Assembly (NCBI GenBank): GCA_938015435.1
Contig: CALLPN010000008.1
Span: 1 to 64,000 of the forward strand
From: an uncultured Saprospiraceae bacterium
Lineage (GTDB): Bacteria; Bacteroidota; Bacteroidia; Chitinophagales; Saprospiraceae
Reading direction: 5' to 3'
Length of the DNA: 64,000 nucleotides
In this document: one piece after another, positions 53,239-62,962 of the stretch
Layout of the letters: each line of letters begins with the position of its first letter
Numbering within the stretch: position 1 is the stretch's first letter
Program-made: the position numbers and the translations under genes
Notes under the pieces: model-generated
Database searches by the model: none
The model's input: the letters and a program-made list of their open reading frames with translations, nothing else
Told to the model about the DNA's origin: nothing

Positions 53239-54441
53239 TTATTTAAACTTCGATAGAAATTCTTTGATTCTACCAATTGCATTAATTAAATTCTCTTCTG
53301 ATGCTGCATAGGATAATCTAAAACAGTTGTCATCCCCAAAAGCGATTCCTGGAACAAGAGCAACATGTGTGCTTTCTAATAAGGCTTCGCAAAAATCTTC
53401 ACTGTTATCTATCGTAATGTGTCCGTCAGACTTACCAAAATATGAACTCACATCAGGAAACACATAGAAAGCACCTTGAGGATTATTACATTTTATGCCT
53501 GGAATATCATTAAAAAGATTAATCACAAGCTCTCGGCGAATCGCAAATGCTTCTTTCATTTTTAAGGTAGGTCCGATATCAGCTAATAAAGCTTCTGCAG
53601 CTGCTTTCTGACCAAAAGCATTGGCTCCACTAGTAACCTGACCTTGTAATTTAGTACATGCCGACACCAACCATGATGGACCTCCCATATAACCTAATCT
53701 CCATCCTGTCATTGCAAATCCTTTAGCCATTCCATTGACAGTTGCTACTCTACCTTTAAGACTCTCAATTGCACCAATACTGTAATGCTTGTCACCAAAA
53801 TTAATGTATTCATAAATCTCATCAGAGATTACCAATATATTTTGATGTTCTGAGATAACCGCGGCTAAATCTTCAAGTTCTTGTTTTGTAAAAACTGATC
53901 CTGTTGGATTACATGGCGATGAAAACAATATAGCTTTAGTGCGAGGAGTAATTGCCTTTTTTAGTTGTGCAGGAGAAACCTTGAAATCTTGCTCAATTCC
54001 TGCTTTCACAGGTATAACCACTCCACCAGCTAAACCTACAATATCACTATAGCTTACCCAGTATGGTGTAAATATAATTACCTCATCGCCCTCTTGTATA
54101 ATGGCTTGGCAGATATTGGAAATAGATTGTTTTGCACCATTACTTACAATGATTTCATCCATATCATATTCCAATCCATTATCTCTTTTGAACTTGGTCT
54201 GTATGGCTTTTCTATACTCTAATAATCCACTTACAGGCGTATACTTGGTATAGCCATTAGTAAGAGCCTCAGAAGCAAATGCTTTTATATGGTCAGGCGT
54301 GTCAAAATCAGGTTCACCTAAACTTAGACTGATTACATCATCATATTTCGATTTAAGTTCACGAGCCTTAGCAGACATCTTGAGAGTCGCTGATTCAGCC
54401 ATAGATTGAACCCTATTAGTAAGCATGTGAGATACGTTCAT
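53239..54441 (-). CDS. Aspartate/aromatic aminotransferase (class I/II)
   Basis: 400 residues from the ATG at 54441 (a TTG one codon upstream is less likely). PLP fold-type I aminotransferase. LSLGEPDFDTPDHI near 38-52 (substrate-binding N-terminus), YTPVSGLLEYRKAI near 71, SSPCNPTGSVF near 175, ISDEIYEYINFG near 207, PLP Lys in NGMAKGFAMTGWRLGY near 240, and the Arg binding the alpha-carboxylate in CFRLSYA near 378. Homologous to AspC/AspB-type aspartate transaminases; exact amino acid preference is open. Confidence 0.93.
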   Translation of the reverse strand: MNVSHMLTNRVQSMAESATLKMSAKARELKSKYDDVISLSLGEPDFDTPDHIKAFASEALTNGYTKYTPVSGLLEYRKAIQTKFKRDNGLEYDMDEIIVSNGAKQSISNICQAIIQEGDEVIIFTPYWVSYSDIVGLAGGVVIPVKAGIEQDFKVSPAQLKKAITPRTKAILFSSPCNPTGSVFTKQELEDLAAVISEHQNILVISDEIYEYINFGDKHYSIGAIESLKGRVATVNGMAKGFAMTGWRLGYMGGPSWLVSACTKLQGQVTSGANAFGQKAAAEALLADIGPTLKMKEAFAIRRELVINLFNDIPGIKCNNPQGAFYVFPDVSSYFGKSDGHITIDNSEDFCEALLESTHVALVPGIAFGDDNCFRLSYAASEENLINAIGRIKEFLSKFK

Positions 54442-54547
54442 CAATTCGTGTTTTTTATATTCAATGCAAACATAGTGAATTGCATTTATCTTCGATTTAA
54501 TATGACGGATTTATTTAATTTCACATAAATTTTTAAAGACACGCTCA

Positions 54548-55045
54548 ATGGAGGAATTAATACAGGTATTCGTTACTGGTGGTACTTTTGATAAGATGTA
54601 TAATTATATCACAGGTGAGCTGTATTTTAAAGATACACACCTCAATGAAATGTTTGAGAGAGGGAGGTGTACATTAGATATAGACGTACGTACGTTGATG
54701 ATGGTGGATAGTCTGGAGATGACTGAAGAAGATAAGGGTATTATCATTCACAGTTGTAAGAGAATCAAAACCGACAAGATTATCATTACTCATGGAACTG
54801 ACAGAATAGTTTCTACTGCAAAAACATTAGCTGAAGCCAATATTGAGGGAAAAACAATTGTACTTACGGGTGCAATGGTACCTTATGCATTCGGTACTTC
54901 TTCCGATGGTTTTTTTAATCTTGGTAGTGCACTTGCGTTTGTCCAAGTGCTTGATCCAGGAGTATATGTAGCTATGAATGGAAGATATTATAATTGGGAT
55001 GAAGTACAGAAAAATAGAAAAACGGGATATTTTGAAAGTAAATAA
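54548..55045 (+). CDS. Stand-alone asparaginase N-terminal domain protein
   Basis: 165 residues, about half of an L-asparaginase (about 330). The two threonine motifs are present: VTGGTFDKMYN (near 9-19, the first catalytic Thr) and ITHGTDRIVSTAKTLAE (near 79-95, second Thr and Asp). GAMVPYAFGTSSDGFFNLGSAL matches the substrate loop. The region that carries the catalytic Lys in full-length enzymes (the ADK segment of E. coli AnsB) reads QVLDPGVYVAMNG here, with no Lys, and there is no C-terminal domain. Activity is therefore doubtful. First gene of a tight trio with gaps of 6 and 11 bp. Confidence 0.85.
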   Translation: MEELIQVFVTGGTFDKMYNYITGELYFKDTHLNEMFERGRCTLDIDVRTLMMVDSLEMTEEDKGIIIHSCKRIKTDKIIITHGTDRIVSTAKTLAEANIEGKTIVLTGAMVPYAFGTSSDGFFNLGSALAFVQVLDPGVYVAMNGRYYNWDEVQKNRKTGYFESK

Positions 55046-55051
55046 TTCAGA

Positions 55052-55408
55052 ATGAATATTGAATACATTAGAGAATATTGCTTATCGAAAAAAGGCACGA
55101 CTGAAGGTTTTCCCTTCGATGAATCGACTTTAGTATTTAAAGTCTTGGATAAGATGTTTGCGCTTACGGGCTTGGACAGAATACCAGCTCAGATCAATCT
55201 TAAATGCGAGCCTCAGTATGCTCTTGAGCTTAGAGACGAACATGAAGACATCACTGGAGGTTATCACATGAGTAAAAAACATTGGAATACCGTGATGGTG
55301 GAGGGAGATTTAGAGGATCAGATGATATTGTCATTAATTGACCATTCCTATGATTTAGTCGTAAGTTCGTTCACCAAAAAGAAAAAAGCAGAATTAGAAA
55401 ATCTTTAG
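55052..55408 (+). CDS. MmcQ/YjbR-family protein
   Basis: 118 residues of the MmcQ/YjbR DUF419 family: MNIEYIREYCLSKKGTTEGFPFDE, LVFKVLDKMFALTGL, INLKCEPQYALELRDE and the GYHMSKKHWNTV motif near 71-82. The fold resembles DNA-binding CyaY-like double wings, but function is unsettled. Second gene of the trio. Confidence 0.9.
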   Translation: MNIEYIREYCLSKKGTTEGFPFDESTLVFKVLDKMFALTGLDRIPAQINLKCEPQYALELRDEHEDITGGYHMSKKHWNTVMVEGDLEDQMILSLIDHSYDLVVSSFTKKKKAELENL

Positions 55409-55419
55409 ACAGCAAAAGC

Positions 55420-56469
55420 ATGGATCGTAATATAGATTACCTAATAGTGGGGCAAGGAATCGCAGGGACAATTTTATCTTACAAACTCTTAAAGAAAGGA
55501 TACAATGTAAAGGTAATTGATGATGGGCACAAAACGTCTAGTAGTACTAAGGCTGCAGGTATTGTTAATCCTATCACAGGAAGGTCTTACGTTAAGTCTT
55601 GGATGATTGATAGTTTGATTCCAGCGGCAAAAAGAACATATAAAGATTTAGAAGACGAACTAGGAGGCAAGTACTTTTATAATCATAACATAGTCCGTGT
55701 TCTTGGCAGTATCTATGAAGAAAACAAATGGTCAAGTAGATTACTAGATGATACTTACAGCAAATACATTATTAGTGATTACGACACATCTATACTAGAC
55801 GAATATTATAAAGATGTCGAGAGTTGCGCAATTATTAAAGGAGGAAGAGTTGCTTTGAGATCTTTACTTATTGACTATAGAACTTGGCTTTTAGAGAATG
55901 ATGCATTAATAGAGAGTACTTTTAAATCGAAGCATCTTGTAGTTAAGCCTCGTACGATGTATTATAATGATGTTGAGGTTGGAAATATTGTTTTTGCAGA
56001 AGGGGTCCAATCCATAGACAATCCATATTTTCCTGATTTACCTTTTCAACCAAATAAAGGGCAAGTATTAATTGTAGATATGCCTAATTATAAAATCAAT
56101 GATATTGTCAAGCACGGTATCTTTATCTGTCCTATCGAAGGAAATAGATACTGGGTAGGATCTGGATATGAAAGAGACTTTGAAGATGATAAACCAACGA
56201 AAGAGGGTAGAACGAGACTTAAAGATCAGCTTGATCATGTCTTAAAGGCATGTGACTATAAAATTATAGAGCATATCTCTGGTATCAGACCCAGTGTAAA
56301 GGGTCGTAAGCCGTTATTAGGAAGATCGAATATACATTCTTCTATGTACCTATTTGGTGGCTTAGGAACCAAAGGGAGTTCTCTTGCACCTTACTGGGCA
56401 GAACATCTAATAAACTTCATTGAAAACAAAGTAGATATACATCCAGAAGTCGATTTTAATAGATTTTAA
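55420..56469 (+). CDS. FAD-dependent oxidoreductase (DAO family)
   Basis: 349 residues. Amino-acid-oxidase-like flavoprotein. The FAD motif IVGQGIAGTILSYKLLKKG (7-25, GxGxxG) and GIVNPITGRSYVKSW near 47-61 are typical of the DAO group. A central substrate-binding sheet precedes the C-terminal ISGIRPSVKGRKPLLGRS and FGGLGTKGSSLAPYWAE near 315-331. Could be a glycine/sarcosine-type oxidase or the MnmC-like C-terminal type; the substrate cannot be told from sequence. Last gene of the trio. Its 3' end overlaps the convergent unknown gene by 14 bp. Confidence 0.88.
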   Translation: MDRNIDYLIVGQGIAGTILSYKLLKKGYNVKVIDDGHKTSSSTKAAGIVNPITGRSYVKSWMIDSLIPAAKRTYKDLEDELGGKYFYNHNIVRVLGSIYEENKWSSRLLDDTYSKYIISDYDTSILDEYYKDVESCAIIKGGRVALRSLLIDYRTWLLENDALIESTFKSKHLVVKPRTMYYNDVEVGNIVFAEGVQSIDNPYFPDLPFQPNKGQVLIVDMPNYKINDIVKHGIFICPIEGNRYWVGSGYERDFEDDKPTKEGRTRLKDQLDHVLKACDYKIIEHISGIRPSVKGRKPLLGRSNIHSSMYLFGGLGTKGSSLAPYWAEHLINFIENKVDIHPEVDFNRF

Positions 56470-56863
56470 AATAGTAGATATCTGACTCATTACGAGCTAC
56501 ATCTAATACTTTAAATCCACCACCTTCGCTACCACAATCTTCAATAAAATCGAAAGTGCTACAGTCTCTCGGAAGCCCGCTAAAAATCAATGTAAAGTAG
56601 CATTTACTACCTATGACCACCTCTTGCCACATAGGGGCTTGTACTATATTTTCGCAATGTACAAGTTCACTAATATGAGCTGAACCTTTATCATAAAGAT
56701 AGCTTGTAGGCCATATCCGGATCTTACTTCCAATCCAATAATCTTCGTTGTGGTATACAAAGTGTATTACCACTTGGCCTGCTTCATGTACTTGAGTCTT
56801 TATCTCATTTAAGATGCTAGGAGAGATACCTACTTTTGGTTTCTTTATCTGTATAGTACTCAT
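56456..56863 (-). CDS. Protein of unknown function
   Basis: 135 residues from the ATG at 56863 (an upstream in-frame start adds a Tyr/Ile-rich run that is not conserved-looking). No signal peptide. Motif-like parts: IKKPKVGISPSILNEIKTQV, VVIHFVYHNEDYWIGSKIRIWP, and LIFSGLPRDCSTFDFIEDCG near 95-113. I do not recognise a family. The FAD-gene 3' end overlaps it by 14 bp. Confidence 0.65.
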   Translation of the reverse strand: MSTIQIKKPKVGISPSILNEIKTQVHEAGQVVIHFVYHNEDYWIGSKIRIWPTSYLYDKGSAHISELVHCENIVQAPMWQEVVIGSKCYFTLIFSGLPRDCSTFDFIEDCGSEGGGFKVLDVARNESDIYYFKIY

Positions 56864-56941
56864 GATATAAATGTAATAATTATAGAAACTTAAAGATGCA
56901 CTCAAAACAACCTAAAGTAACCTATCAAACGAAACAAAAAA

Positions 56942-56969
56942 GCCAGATCAACTAATAAGTTGATCTGGC
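56942..56969 (-). terminator. Terminator of the large T9SS cargo gene
   Basis: GCCAGATCAACT (56942-56953) pairs perfectly with AGTTGATCTGGC (56958-56969) over a 4-nt loop; on the minus strand it is followed by TTTTTTG. It lies 33 bp after the stop at 57002. Confidence 0.85.
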
Positions 56970-57001
56970 CATATTATAGGTTATAATTCCCTTTACAGGA
57001 A

Positions 57002-59404
57002 TTAGTCTTTGATAAATTTAGCAGAAGTAAATCCTTCCTCAGTTCTAATGTTAATTACATAAACACCAGTATTTAGGTTAGCTACGTCTAACTGTAATTT
57101 GTCAGTTTTCACATTTGCGAAGTTCTGAGTCATTACAACTCTACCTTGAATATCTACAACTTGCAGATTCACATTGTTAGATACATTCTCTAATGCAAGA
57201 TCAACAAATACATTGTTTACAGCAGGATTAGGGAATACTGATACAGAAATACTTTCATTAAGATCTTCTGTACCTACAAATTGCCCAAGATGCATTTCAC
57301 ATAATGCTGCGAAGTTATTTACTTGGAATAATCTACGAGTATCGTTATCATCAGCAGTACCAGTACCACCAACAGTTCCAATTCTAGACATGTTTAATGG
57401 ATTATCAGTAATAGTTCCTAGCGAACCATCTGCAAGGTTTCCATCAACACTACCTTGACCAAATGCAAATGCCGTAGCGCTATAGTTATAGTCAGAGTTA
57501 GCTTCCGCATCAGCAGCTAAAAATCTGTACTGATCAGTAGCAGCAAGAGGTAGTCCATGCATTACTACTAAGTAATTTTGATTATCCTTAAGTGCTATTC
57601 TATCAGAACCAAGATCAATAATCGTATCTTGTAATCGTGCATCTTCTCCAAATATTAATAATGAAGTTTCATATACTTTTGTTCTCTCTGGAATTCCTGT
57701 TCCATCATCAGCATCTACGTCAGCATTAATGTTAAGATCGTTCCATTCGTATACAGCTACGTTTACAGATCCAGATACTGCATCCGCTGCACTTCCTGAG
57801 ATACCCAATCTTAGATTCTCAATATACATTTGCTGACCACCAACAGTTCCATTTACAGCATGGTAACCTGCTCCAAGAGAGAAGTACTGTTGATCTGGGA
57901 ATGCTATAGCTGCAGTAGCATCCGCTGCTGCACATTTAGAAAATACATTATTTCCAATTACAAAATTAGAAGTATATGAATTGTTGGTTGTGTTTTCATC
58001 TCCAGCAAAATTTAGAGTATATACTATTCTATATGTTCCTTCATCAGTAGGCATAGTAAATACATCATCCATTAATCTGTTTTGATCAACAAATCCAGGT
58101 GTAACCATACCGTAATCTAATGAAACTTCGTCTAGAGTCACACCTGCGCCATCAAGAAGTGTAGCTGTCAAACTTACATCTTCAGCTACAACATTACCTA
58201 TGTTTTCAATATCGGCAAGAAGAGGAATGATATCAGCTTGTGTAGATGGAGTTTCCCAGTTAGCAGCGTGAGATGCGAAGAAATTTCCACCATCAGTATT
58301 CAGTTGCATATCAGCTAATTGCTGTTCTACTAAAAAGAAATCATCCACTGCCCAATAGTAGTAGTAACCTCTGTACCATAATCTGAATTGTAACTGATCA
58401 CCAGTATTAACACCTAATAATGGAACACTGATTACTTCATTTGCAAAGCCAGTATTCGTTTCTAATCCAGTATTAATTTGCATAGTATCCGCAAATGTTG
58501 AACCTCCATCTTTACTTACTAAAATATAATACTCAGAATTGAACTGTCTAGAAGTCTGGAAGAATTGAAGGAAAAGACCATCGAAAGTAACTCCAGTAAG
58601 ATCGATCACAGGAGATGTAAGTCTTGTCTCACAAAAGATGTTATCGTCAGAAGGACAATTTCCACTTAAGAAGTTTCCTGGCTCACCACCATTGTCTCCA
58701 AAAGAAGCATCTGCTACCATTGCACCATTACATAAAGTTGGAGAACCAATTTGAGTAGTATTATTATTATAAGCTCCTCTATCTAATTTTCCTTTTGGAT
58801 CATATTGCCATCCGTTATCATTATCAACAGTCCAGGCAGCATCTCCTTCACCTAATCCACCGTCAAATTCACCTTCACCATTCTGACCCCAGATAACGTT
58901 TTCTGGAATCATTCTCATACATTCAGGAACTAGAAGCTCTAATGTAACTGAAGATCCAGCACTTACCTTAAGATCAGCACAATCTGCACCCATAGCAAAT
59001 ACCGCTAAAGTAGGATCTCCTGCGTTACCAGCAGTTACCGCTCCTGAAGTAGGATCAGTATCATAATTGATAACGTTATCAGCAGTTCCACAAATAATTA
59101 CAGCTACTAAATTATCTCCTGCAGCTGCATTATCTACCGTCTCTCCGATAGTACATCCAGTATCTACATCAGCAATAACGATACTTCCTGCAGTGTTTGT
59201 CATAGCAGAACAAGTACTAGAGGCAAGCTCTAATGTAGCTGTCGTTGCTAATCCATCAAACTGACCTGGATCACCGATGAAAATAGGATACTGTGTACCA
59301 TCTGCAGTAGTTACAGTGTACTGTGCACTAGCACTCTGCACACATACTACTCCTAAAAGAAGGGTAAGTATCCCAGTAAAAAATTGTGTATAAGTTTTTT
59401 TCAT
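57002..59404 (-). CDS. Large T9SS cargo protein (adhesin-like)
   Basis: 800 residues from the ATG at 59404, giving the signal peptide MKKTYTQFFTGILTLLLGVV with a cut near SASAQ; an upstream start would add 45 residues before it. The N-terminal about 400 residues form a beta-rich, Asp/Gly-rich exported region with a jelly-roll-like stretch (VISVPLLGVNTGDQLQFRLW). A CARDB-like domain (ADIENIGNVVAEDVSLTATL) follows near 435, and a second beta domain. A type A T9SS sorting domain closes the protein (ISVSVFPNPAVNNVFVDL, NLQVVDIQGRVVMTQ, LNTGVYVINIRTEEGF). No enzymatic motif is visible; adhesin or surface-layer role is a guess. Confidence 0.88.
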   Translation of the reverse strand: MKKTYTQFFTGILTLLLGVVCVQSASAQYTVTTADGTQYPIFIGDPGQFDGLATTATLELASSTCSAMTNTAGSIVIADVDTGCTIGETVDNAAAGDNLVAVIICGTADNVINYDTDPTSGAVTAGNAGDPTLAVFAMGADCADLKVSAGSSVTLELLVPECMRMIPENVIWGQNGEGEFDGGLGEGDAAWTVDNDNGWQYDPKGKLDRGAYNNNTTQIGSPTLCNGAMVADASFGDNGGEPGNFLSGNCPSDDNIFCETRLTSPVIDLTGVTFDGLFLQFFQTSRQFNSEYYILVSKDGGSTFADTMQINTGLETNTGFANEVISVPLLGVNTGDQLQFRLWYRGYYYYWAVDDFFLVEQQLADMQLNTDGGNFFASHAANWETPSTQADIIPLLADIENIGNVVAEDVSLTATLLDGAGVTLDEVSLDYGMVTPGFVDQNRLMDDVFTMPTDEGTYRIVYTLNFAGDENTTNNSYTSNFVIGNNVFSKCAAADATAAIAFPDQQYFSLGAGYHAVNGTVGGQQMYIENLRLGISGSAADAVSGSVNVAVYEWNDLNINADVDADDGTGIPERTKVYETSLLIFGEDARLQDTIIDLGSDRIALKDNQNYLVVMHGLPLAATDQYRFLAADAEANSDYNYSATAFAFGQGSVDGNLADGSLGTITDNPLNMSRIGTVGGTGTADDNDTRRLFQVNNFAALCEMHLGQFVGTEDLNESISVSVFPNPAVNNVFVDLALENVSNNVNLQVVDIQGRVVMTQNFANVKTDKLQLDVANLNTGVYVINIRTEEGFTSAKFIKD

Positions 59405-59529
59405 AATAAAATGTTTAATTGATTTAGATCTATGAATAGTATTAGTCATTAAGTACTTTAAAAGTAGGATAAATGTAAGAAATTTTAAGCTATTTAAATG
59501 TCTTCGCAGGCATGATGTATTTATAATTT

Positions 59530-60753
59530 TCAGATCCAATTGTTATTGGCCAAGGAGACAATGATATGTGCCGTAGCTCCACTGTGTGTGCGTATATATT
59601 GGCGTTGTGCCATTTTTCTGAGGTGATTAGATGACATAAGCATTTGCTCCGCTTCTTCAAATGCGATATTAGCCGTATGAATTGTCCTGATAGCGTCAAC
59701 TGATATCAGTTCGATAGCTTCTGGAAATTTACTATAACTAGGACCTATTATTATAGGGACTAGCTGAACAAGAGGCTCCAAAGTATTATGGATTCCTTTC
59801 CCAAATCCTCCTCCGATATATACTAAATCAGCTGTATAATAGAGATGCCTCAAAACACCTATTTGATCCAATATAACTACGGACGAATTGTTGAAGCCCA
59901 ATTCACTGTACTTCACCGCATTAGGTAAATGCGACTGTATGGAAGATATATTAATGAGATCGACATCGTGTGGTACAATCAAGTGCTTAGCCTCTATATT
60001 CAACATTTGCTTGATTGCATTGATATCAGATAAATGCACACTACCGTATATGATACATTTTTGCCCTGACTTCCATGTCTCTATTTCTTTTTGAATTGGC
60101 AGTGCTAGTTTTTCTTCATTTATTATGCTGTCCAATCTACTATCTCCAGTTACTGTAGTGGAAGATATACCTATCGAATTAAGCAAATCTGCACTTCTTT
60201 GTGTTTGTAAATAGAAATGATCTATTTTGGTAAGGATAGATCTTATTCCCCCAAGTTTATTTTTGATGAAGTACTGATTAGGCCTTATCTCTGCAGATAT
60301 AAATATTGTAGGTATAGCCTTAGATTGTAATTCATTTAAATGATTCCACCAAAAGTCATATTTGATAAAAATAGCAAGGTGCGGTGATAAGGTATTAATA
60401 AATTCAATTGCTTTTTGCTTAGTATCTAATGGCATATAGACTACCAAGTCTGCAATCTTATAGTTCTGTCTAGGTTCGTATCCGCTCGGCGAATAGAAGC
60501 TTAATGCAATTTTATATTCCGGATATTCTGCAGATATTCGATTGATAAGATGTCTTCCTTGCTCAAACTCTCCAAGTGAAGCTGCATGTACCCAAATCCA
60601 TTTAGTATTAGGATATTCCGCTTTCTTTGACTCTATTATTTTTAAAGTTTGCTTGCGACCTTGAACTAGCTTCTTGGCCTTAGGGTCGACAAATGAAGCT
60701 AAATTCAAAATTACTCCGTACATGTATATAACTATGTTATAGACGTATAACAT
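59530..60753 (-). CDS. waaA: 3-deoxy-D-manno-octulosonic acid (Kdo) transferase
   Basis: 407 residues. Inner-membrane glycosyltransferase that adds Kdo to lipid A. An N-terminal membrane anchor (VYNIVIYMYGVILNLASF) and the family-specific opening WIWVHAASLGEFEQGRHLI near 51-69. NHLNELQSKAIPTIFISAEI near 137, and the donor-site motif GGGFGKGIHNTLEP near 325-338 then IIIGPSYSKFPEA. Length agrees with WaaA/KdtA. Presence of lipopolysaccharide is thus inferred. It follows the outer-membrane protein gene with a 2-bp gap, so the two are co-transcribed. Confidence 0.93.
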   Translation of the reverse strand: MLYVYNIVIYMYGVILNLASFVDPKAKKLVQGRKQTLKIIESKKAEYPNTKWIWVHAASLGEFEQGRHLINRISAEYPEYKIALSFYSPSGYEPRQNYKIADLVVYMPLDTKQKAIEFINTLSPHLAIFIKYDFWWNHLNELQSKAIPTIFISAEIRPNQYFIKNKLGGIRSILTKIDHFYLQTQRSADLLNSIGISSTTVTGDSRLDSIINEEKLALPIQKEIETWKSGQKCIIYGSVHLSDINAIKQMLNIEAKHLIVPHDVDLINISSIQSHLPNAVKYSELGFNNSSVVILDQIGVLRHLYYTADLVYIGGGFGKGIHNTLEPLVQLVPIIIGPSYSKFPEAIELISVDAIRTIHTANIAFEEAEQMLMSSNHLRKMAQRQYIRTHSGATAHIIVSLANNNWI

Positions 60754-60755
60754 GG

Positions 60756-61529
60756 CTAATAATATATTTGCTCGCCTGTACTATCGGAATAAAGAGGTAG
60801 CAACCACGTAATCTTTATACCAGACATGAAGTCTTTACGACCAGTAGGGGACAGTTCATTGGTAGTAAAATCCACGGTCCTAACCCCAGAAGTAAACGCT
60901 TGATTAAACTCAAAACCTATATTGAAGTTTAGATTACCATCAGTACTTAAATATTGATATCCGATATATTCTGTTACCGCAAACCCGCGAGTCAGTCGAT
61001 CATAAACCTTCTCATATTCATTAAATACTTGGTCGATAGCTTGGTTTTCATCTTGCACTCGGATATAATGACTTAATATACCTCCACCTATATCCAATCT
61101 AATTCCAGATTGTGGTGATTTGGCATGTAGACCGATTACCTTTCCTAAAGACACTCTCAAAGAAGCACCTCGACTCCTTAAAAAAGCATCAGCAGGTAAG
61201 CCGTCTGCCGCTAAAAATTGTCCAGTCGAAAGCCTAAATCCAGATAAAACATCTTCTCTAACATCGGATCCAAACCTGTAAGTGAAATCAGAGGAAATGA
61301 TCCAGTTACTGGCACTTAACCTTTCTAAGCCAATATGAAAATTCATATTTCCTCCAAACCTATCCGCCAAATCAGCCATCGGAATGTCATAGCCCATACC
61401 TACTTTGGCTAAGATTTTCGTAGAAGACTCTAGCTTATTTACCTTTAGTTGGGCGTTTACATTTAAAGCAAACATCAACATGCTGCAAAAAAGAAAACTA
61501 TTAATACAGGAAGTAATCGAACGTTTCAT
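60756..61529 (-). CDS. Outer-membrane beta-barrel-like protein of unknown function
   Basis: 257 residues. Signal peptide ending NAQ (SFLFCSMLMFALNVNAQ). The mature part has alternating hydrophobic strands (NFHIGLERL, WIISSDFTYRFGSD, LRVSLGKVIGLH, GIRLDIGGGILSHYIRV, FNIGFEFNQAF, GIKITWLLPLY) consistent with a small barrel of eight to ten strands. No known domain name. The gene lies 2 bp upstream of waaA on the same strand. Confidence 0.75.
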   Translation of the reverse strand: MKRSITSCINSFLFCSMLMFALNVNAQLKVNKLESSTKILAKVGMGYDIPMADLADRFGGNMNFHIGLERLSASNWIISSDFTYRFGSDVREDVLSGFRLSTGQFLAADGLPADAFLRSRGASLRVSLGKVIGLHAKSPQSGIRLDIGGGILSHYIRVQDENQAIDQVFNEYEKVYDRLTRGFAVTEYIGYQYLSTDGNLNFNIGFEFNQAFTSGVRTVDFTTNELSPTGRKDFMSGIKITWLLPLYSDSTGEQIYY

Positions 61530-61635
61530 AGGCCTAAAAGTATATAATTAAATACGCTAAGTCATACCATTATGTGATTATAGAATCGATTACTTTCAAT
61601 ATGTGATGTCGTGAAAGACATTTTTGTTGTAAACA

Positions 61636-62925
61636 CTAGTGATATTGGATAGATATATACAATTTCGACCTTGCCCCATTTTCCTTATATTCGTGAGAAA
61701 CTCTTAAAGGTAGCACTGCTGCAATTGTATCCTGATGATCTACGACCAAAGTGTTTTGCTTAGACCATTTATCCAATTTTGCGTTAGTAAGGAAGTCTTT
61801 TATCTTCTGAGTTGAACCAAGCATTCCAGATGGACAAAACTTATCTCCAGATCGTTTGTGTCTAATCGTAAAAGGGAATGTCAAACCTGAGATACTCAAA
61901 CACCCATTAGAGATTTCTTGGCTTATTAGAAGTTTCGTATTTTGATCTAATTGATATTCTCCAACATGACTTATTTCTAATGATATCGGTTTGAATCTAG
62001 TTTTGACTCGTAGTATAATACACCCTCTATCCCTTAATAAATCATGAGTTTCTGAATGAAATTCAGACCCAACTACAGCCGTTATACATTTGGTGCAATT
62101 GTCTTCTGTAAATCCAAATTGACTAAGGTACTGATATAGTAATTGACTAGTCTTATTATTATAGTTATTAATTAGATGGTCAGTATTAATTAATTGATAT
62201 CCAGTATCTTGTGTTATGATGACATCTTTAATGACTTTCTCTACTAGTTCATGAAGTAAGGTATTTTCTTTAGATAAATTAACTATACTTTTAGTGATAG
62301 CATTCTCTATATTAGGTTCTCTTATCCTAAGGAATGGCAACCAATCGTTGCGAATCCAATTTCTCGTATACTTACTTTCTTGGTTACTGAGATCTTCTCG
62401 AAATGTTACATTATTAAACGCGGCATATTCCAAGATATGTCTTTTTGATATGTATGATAATGGTCTTAAAATATTTTGATTCACTGTAGGTATACTAGAC
62501 AAGCCCCTAATTCCAGCTCCTCTCATTAGATTTAGAAAGAATGTTTCTACGCGATCTGAACTATGGTGCGCTGTTAATATATGACTATAGTCCTCAGTTT
62601 GACATAGTTCTTTCCACCATTTATAACGGATGTCTCTTGCTCTTTCTTGAAAATTATTGGCAGCTTTTTCAGTAGAATTAAATTTGTATAAATGGAATGG
62701 GATATGATGTTTTGAACAGAGCTCTCTTACTAAGATTTCATCAGTGTCAGATTCCGAACCTCTCATATCATGATTTACATGAGCAACTGCAATAGATAGA
62801 TTTGCCTTTATACTCAAATCTAACATCACCATAGAATCAGCACCTCCACTTACCCCAAGAAGTAACTTTTGGCTATAAGTATCACTTATATGTTGATTAA
62901 TAAAGTCTATGTATCTATCAAGCAT
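61636..62925 (-). CDS. tilS: tRNA(Ile)-lysidine synthetase
   Basis: 429 residues from the ATG at 62925 (MLDRYIDFINQ). An in-frame ATG 33 codons further upstream would add a leader that is not TilS-like. Converts C34 of the tRNA-Ile CAU anticodon to lysidine using ATP and lysine. The PP-loop is SGGADS near 26-31 (GVSGGADSMVML); AVAHVNHDMRGSES, AHHSSDRVETFFLNLMRG, and GIRGLSSIPTVN follow. The C-terminal TilS domain has RHKRSGDKFCPSGM and KIKDFLTNAKLDKWSKQNTL-type segments near 355-390. The divergent lipoprotein gene starts 37 bp away. Confidence 0.95.
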   Translation of the reverse strand: MLDRYIDFINQHISDTYSQKLLLGVSGGADSMVMLDLSIKANLSIAVAHVNHDMRGSESDTDEILVRELCSKHHIPFHLYKFNSTEKAANNFQERARDIRYKWWKELCQTEDYSHILTAHHSSDRVETFFLNLMRGAGIRGLSSIPTVNQNILRPLSYISKRHILEYAAFNNVTFREDLSNQESKYTRNWIRNDWLPFLRIREPNIENAITKSIVNLSKENTLLHELVEKVIKDVIITQDTGYQLINTDHLINNYNNKTSQLLYQYLSQFGFTEDNCTKCITAVVGSEFHSETHDLLRDRGCIILRVKTRFKPISLEISHVGEYQLDQNTKLLISQEISNGCLSISGLTFPFTIRHKRSGDKFCPSGMLGSTQKIKDFLTNAKLDKWSKQNTLVVDHQDTIAAVLPLRVSHEYKENGARSKLYISIQYH

Positions 62926-62962
62926 TATATTTGTCTTCTTTATAAAACGTAAAAGTACTCTA

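Noticed and set aside
59405..59539. 45-residue N-terminal extension of the large T9SS cargo protein
   Set aside because: It precedes and would hide a good signal peptide starting at 59404.
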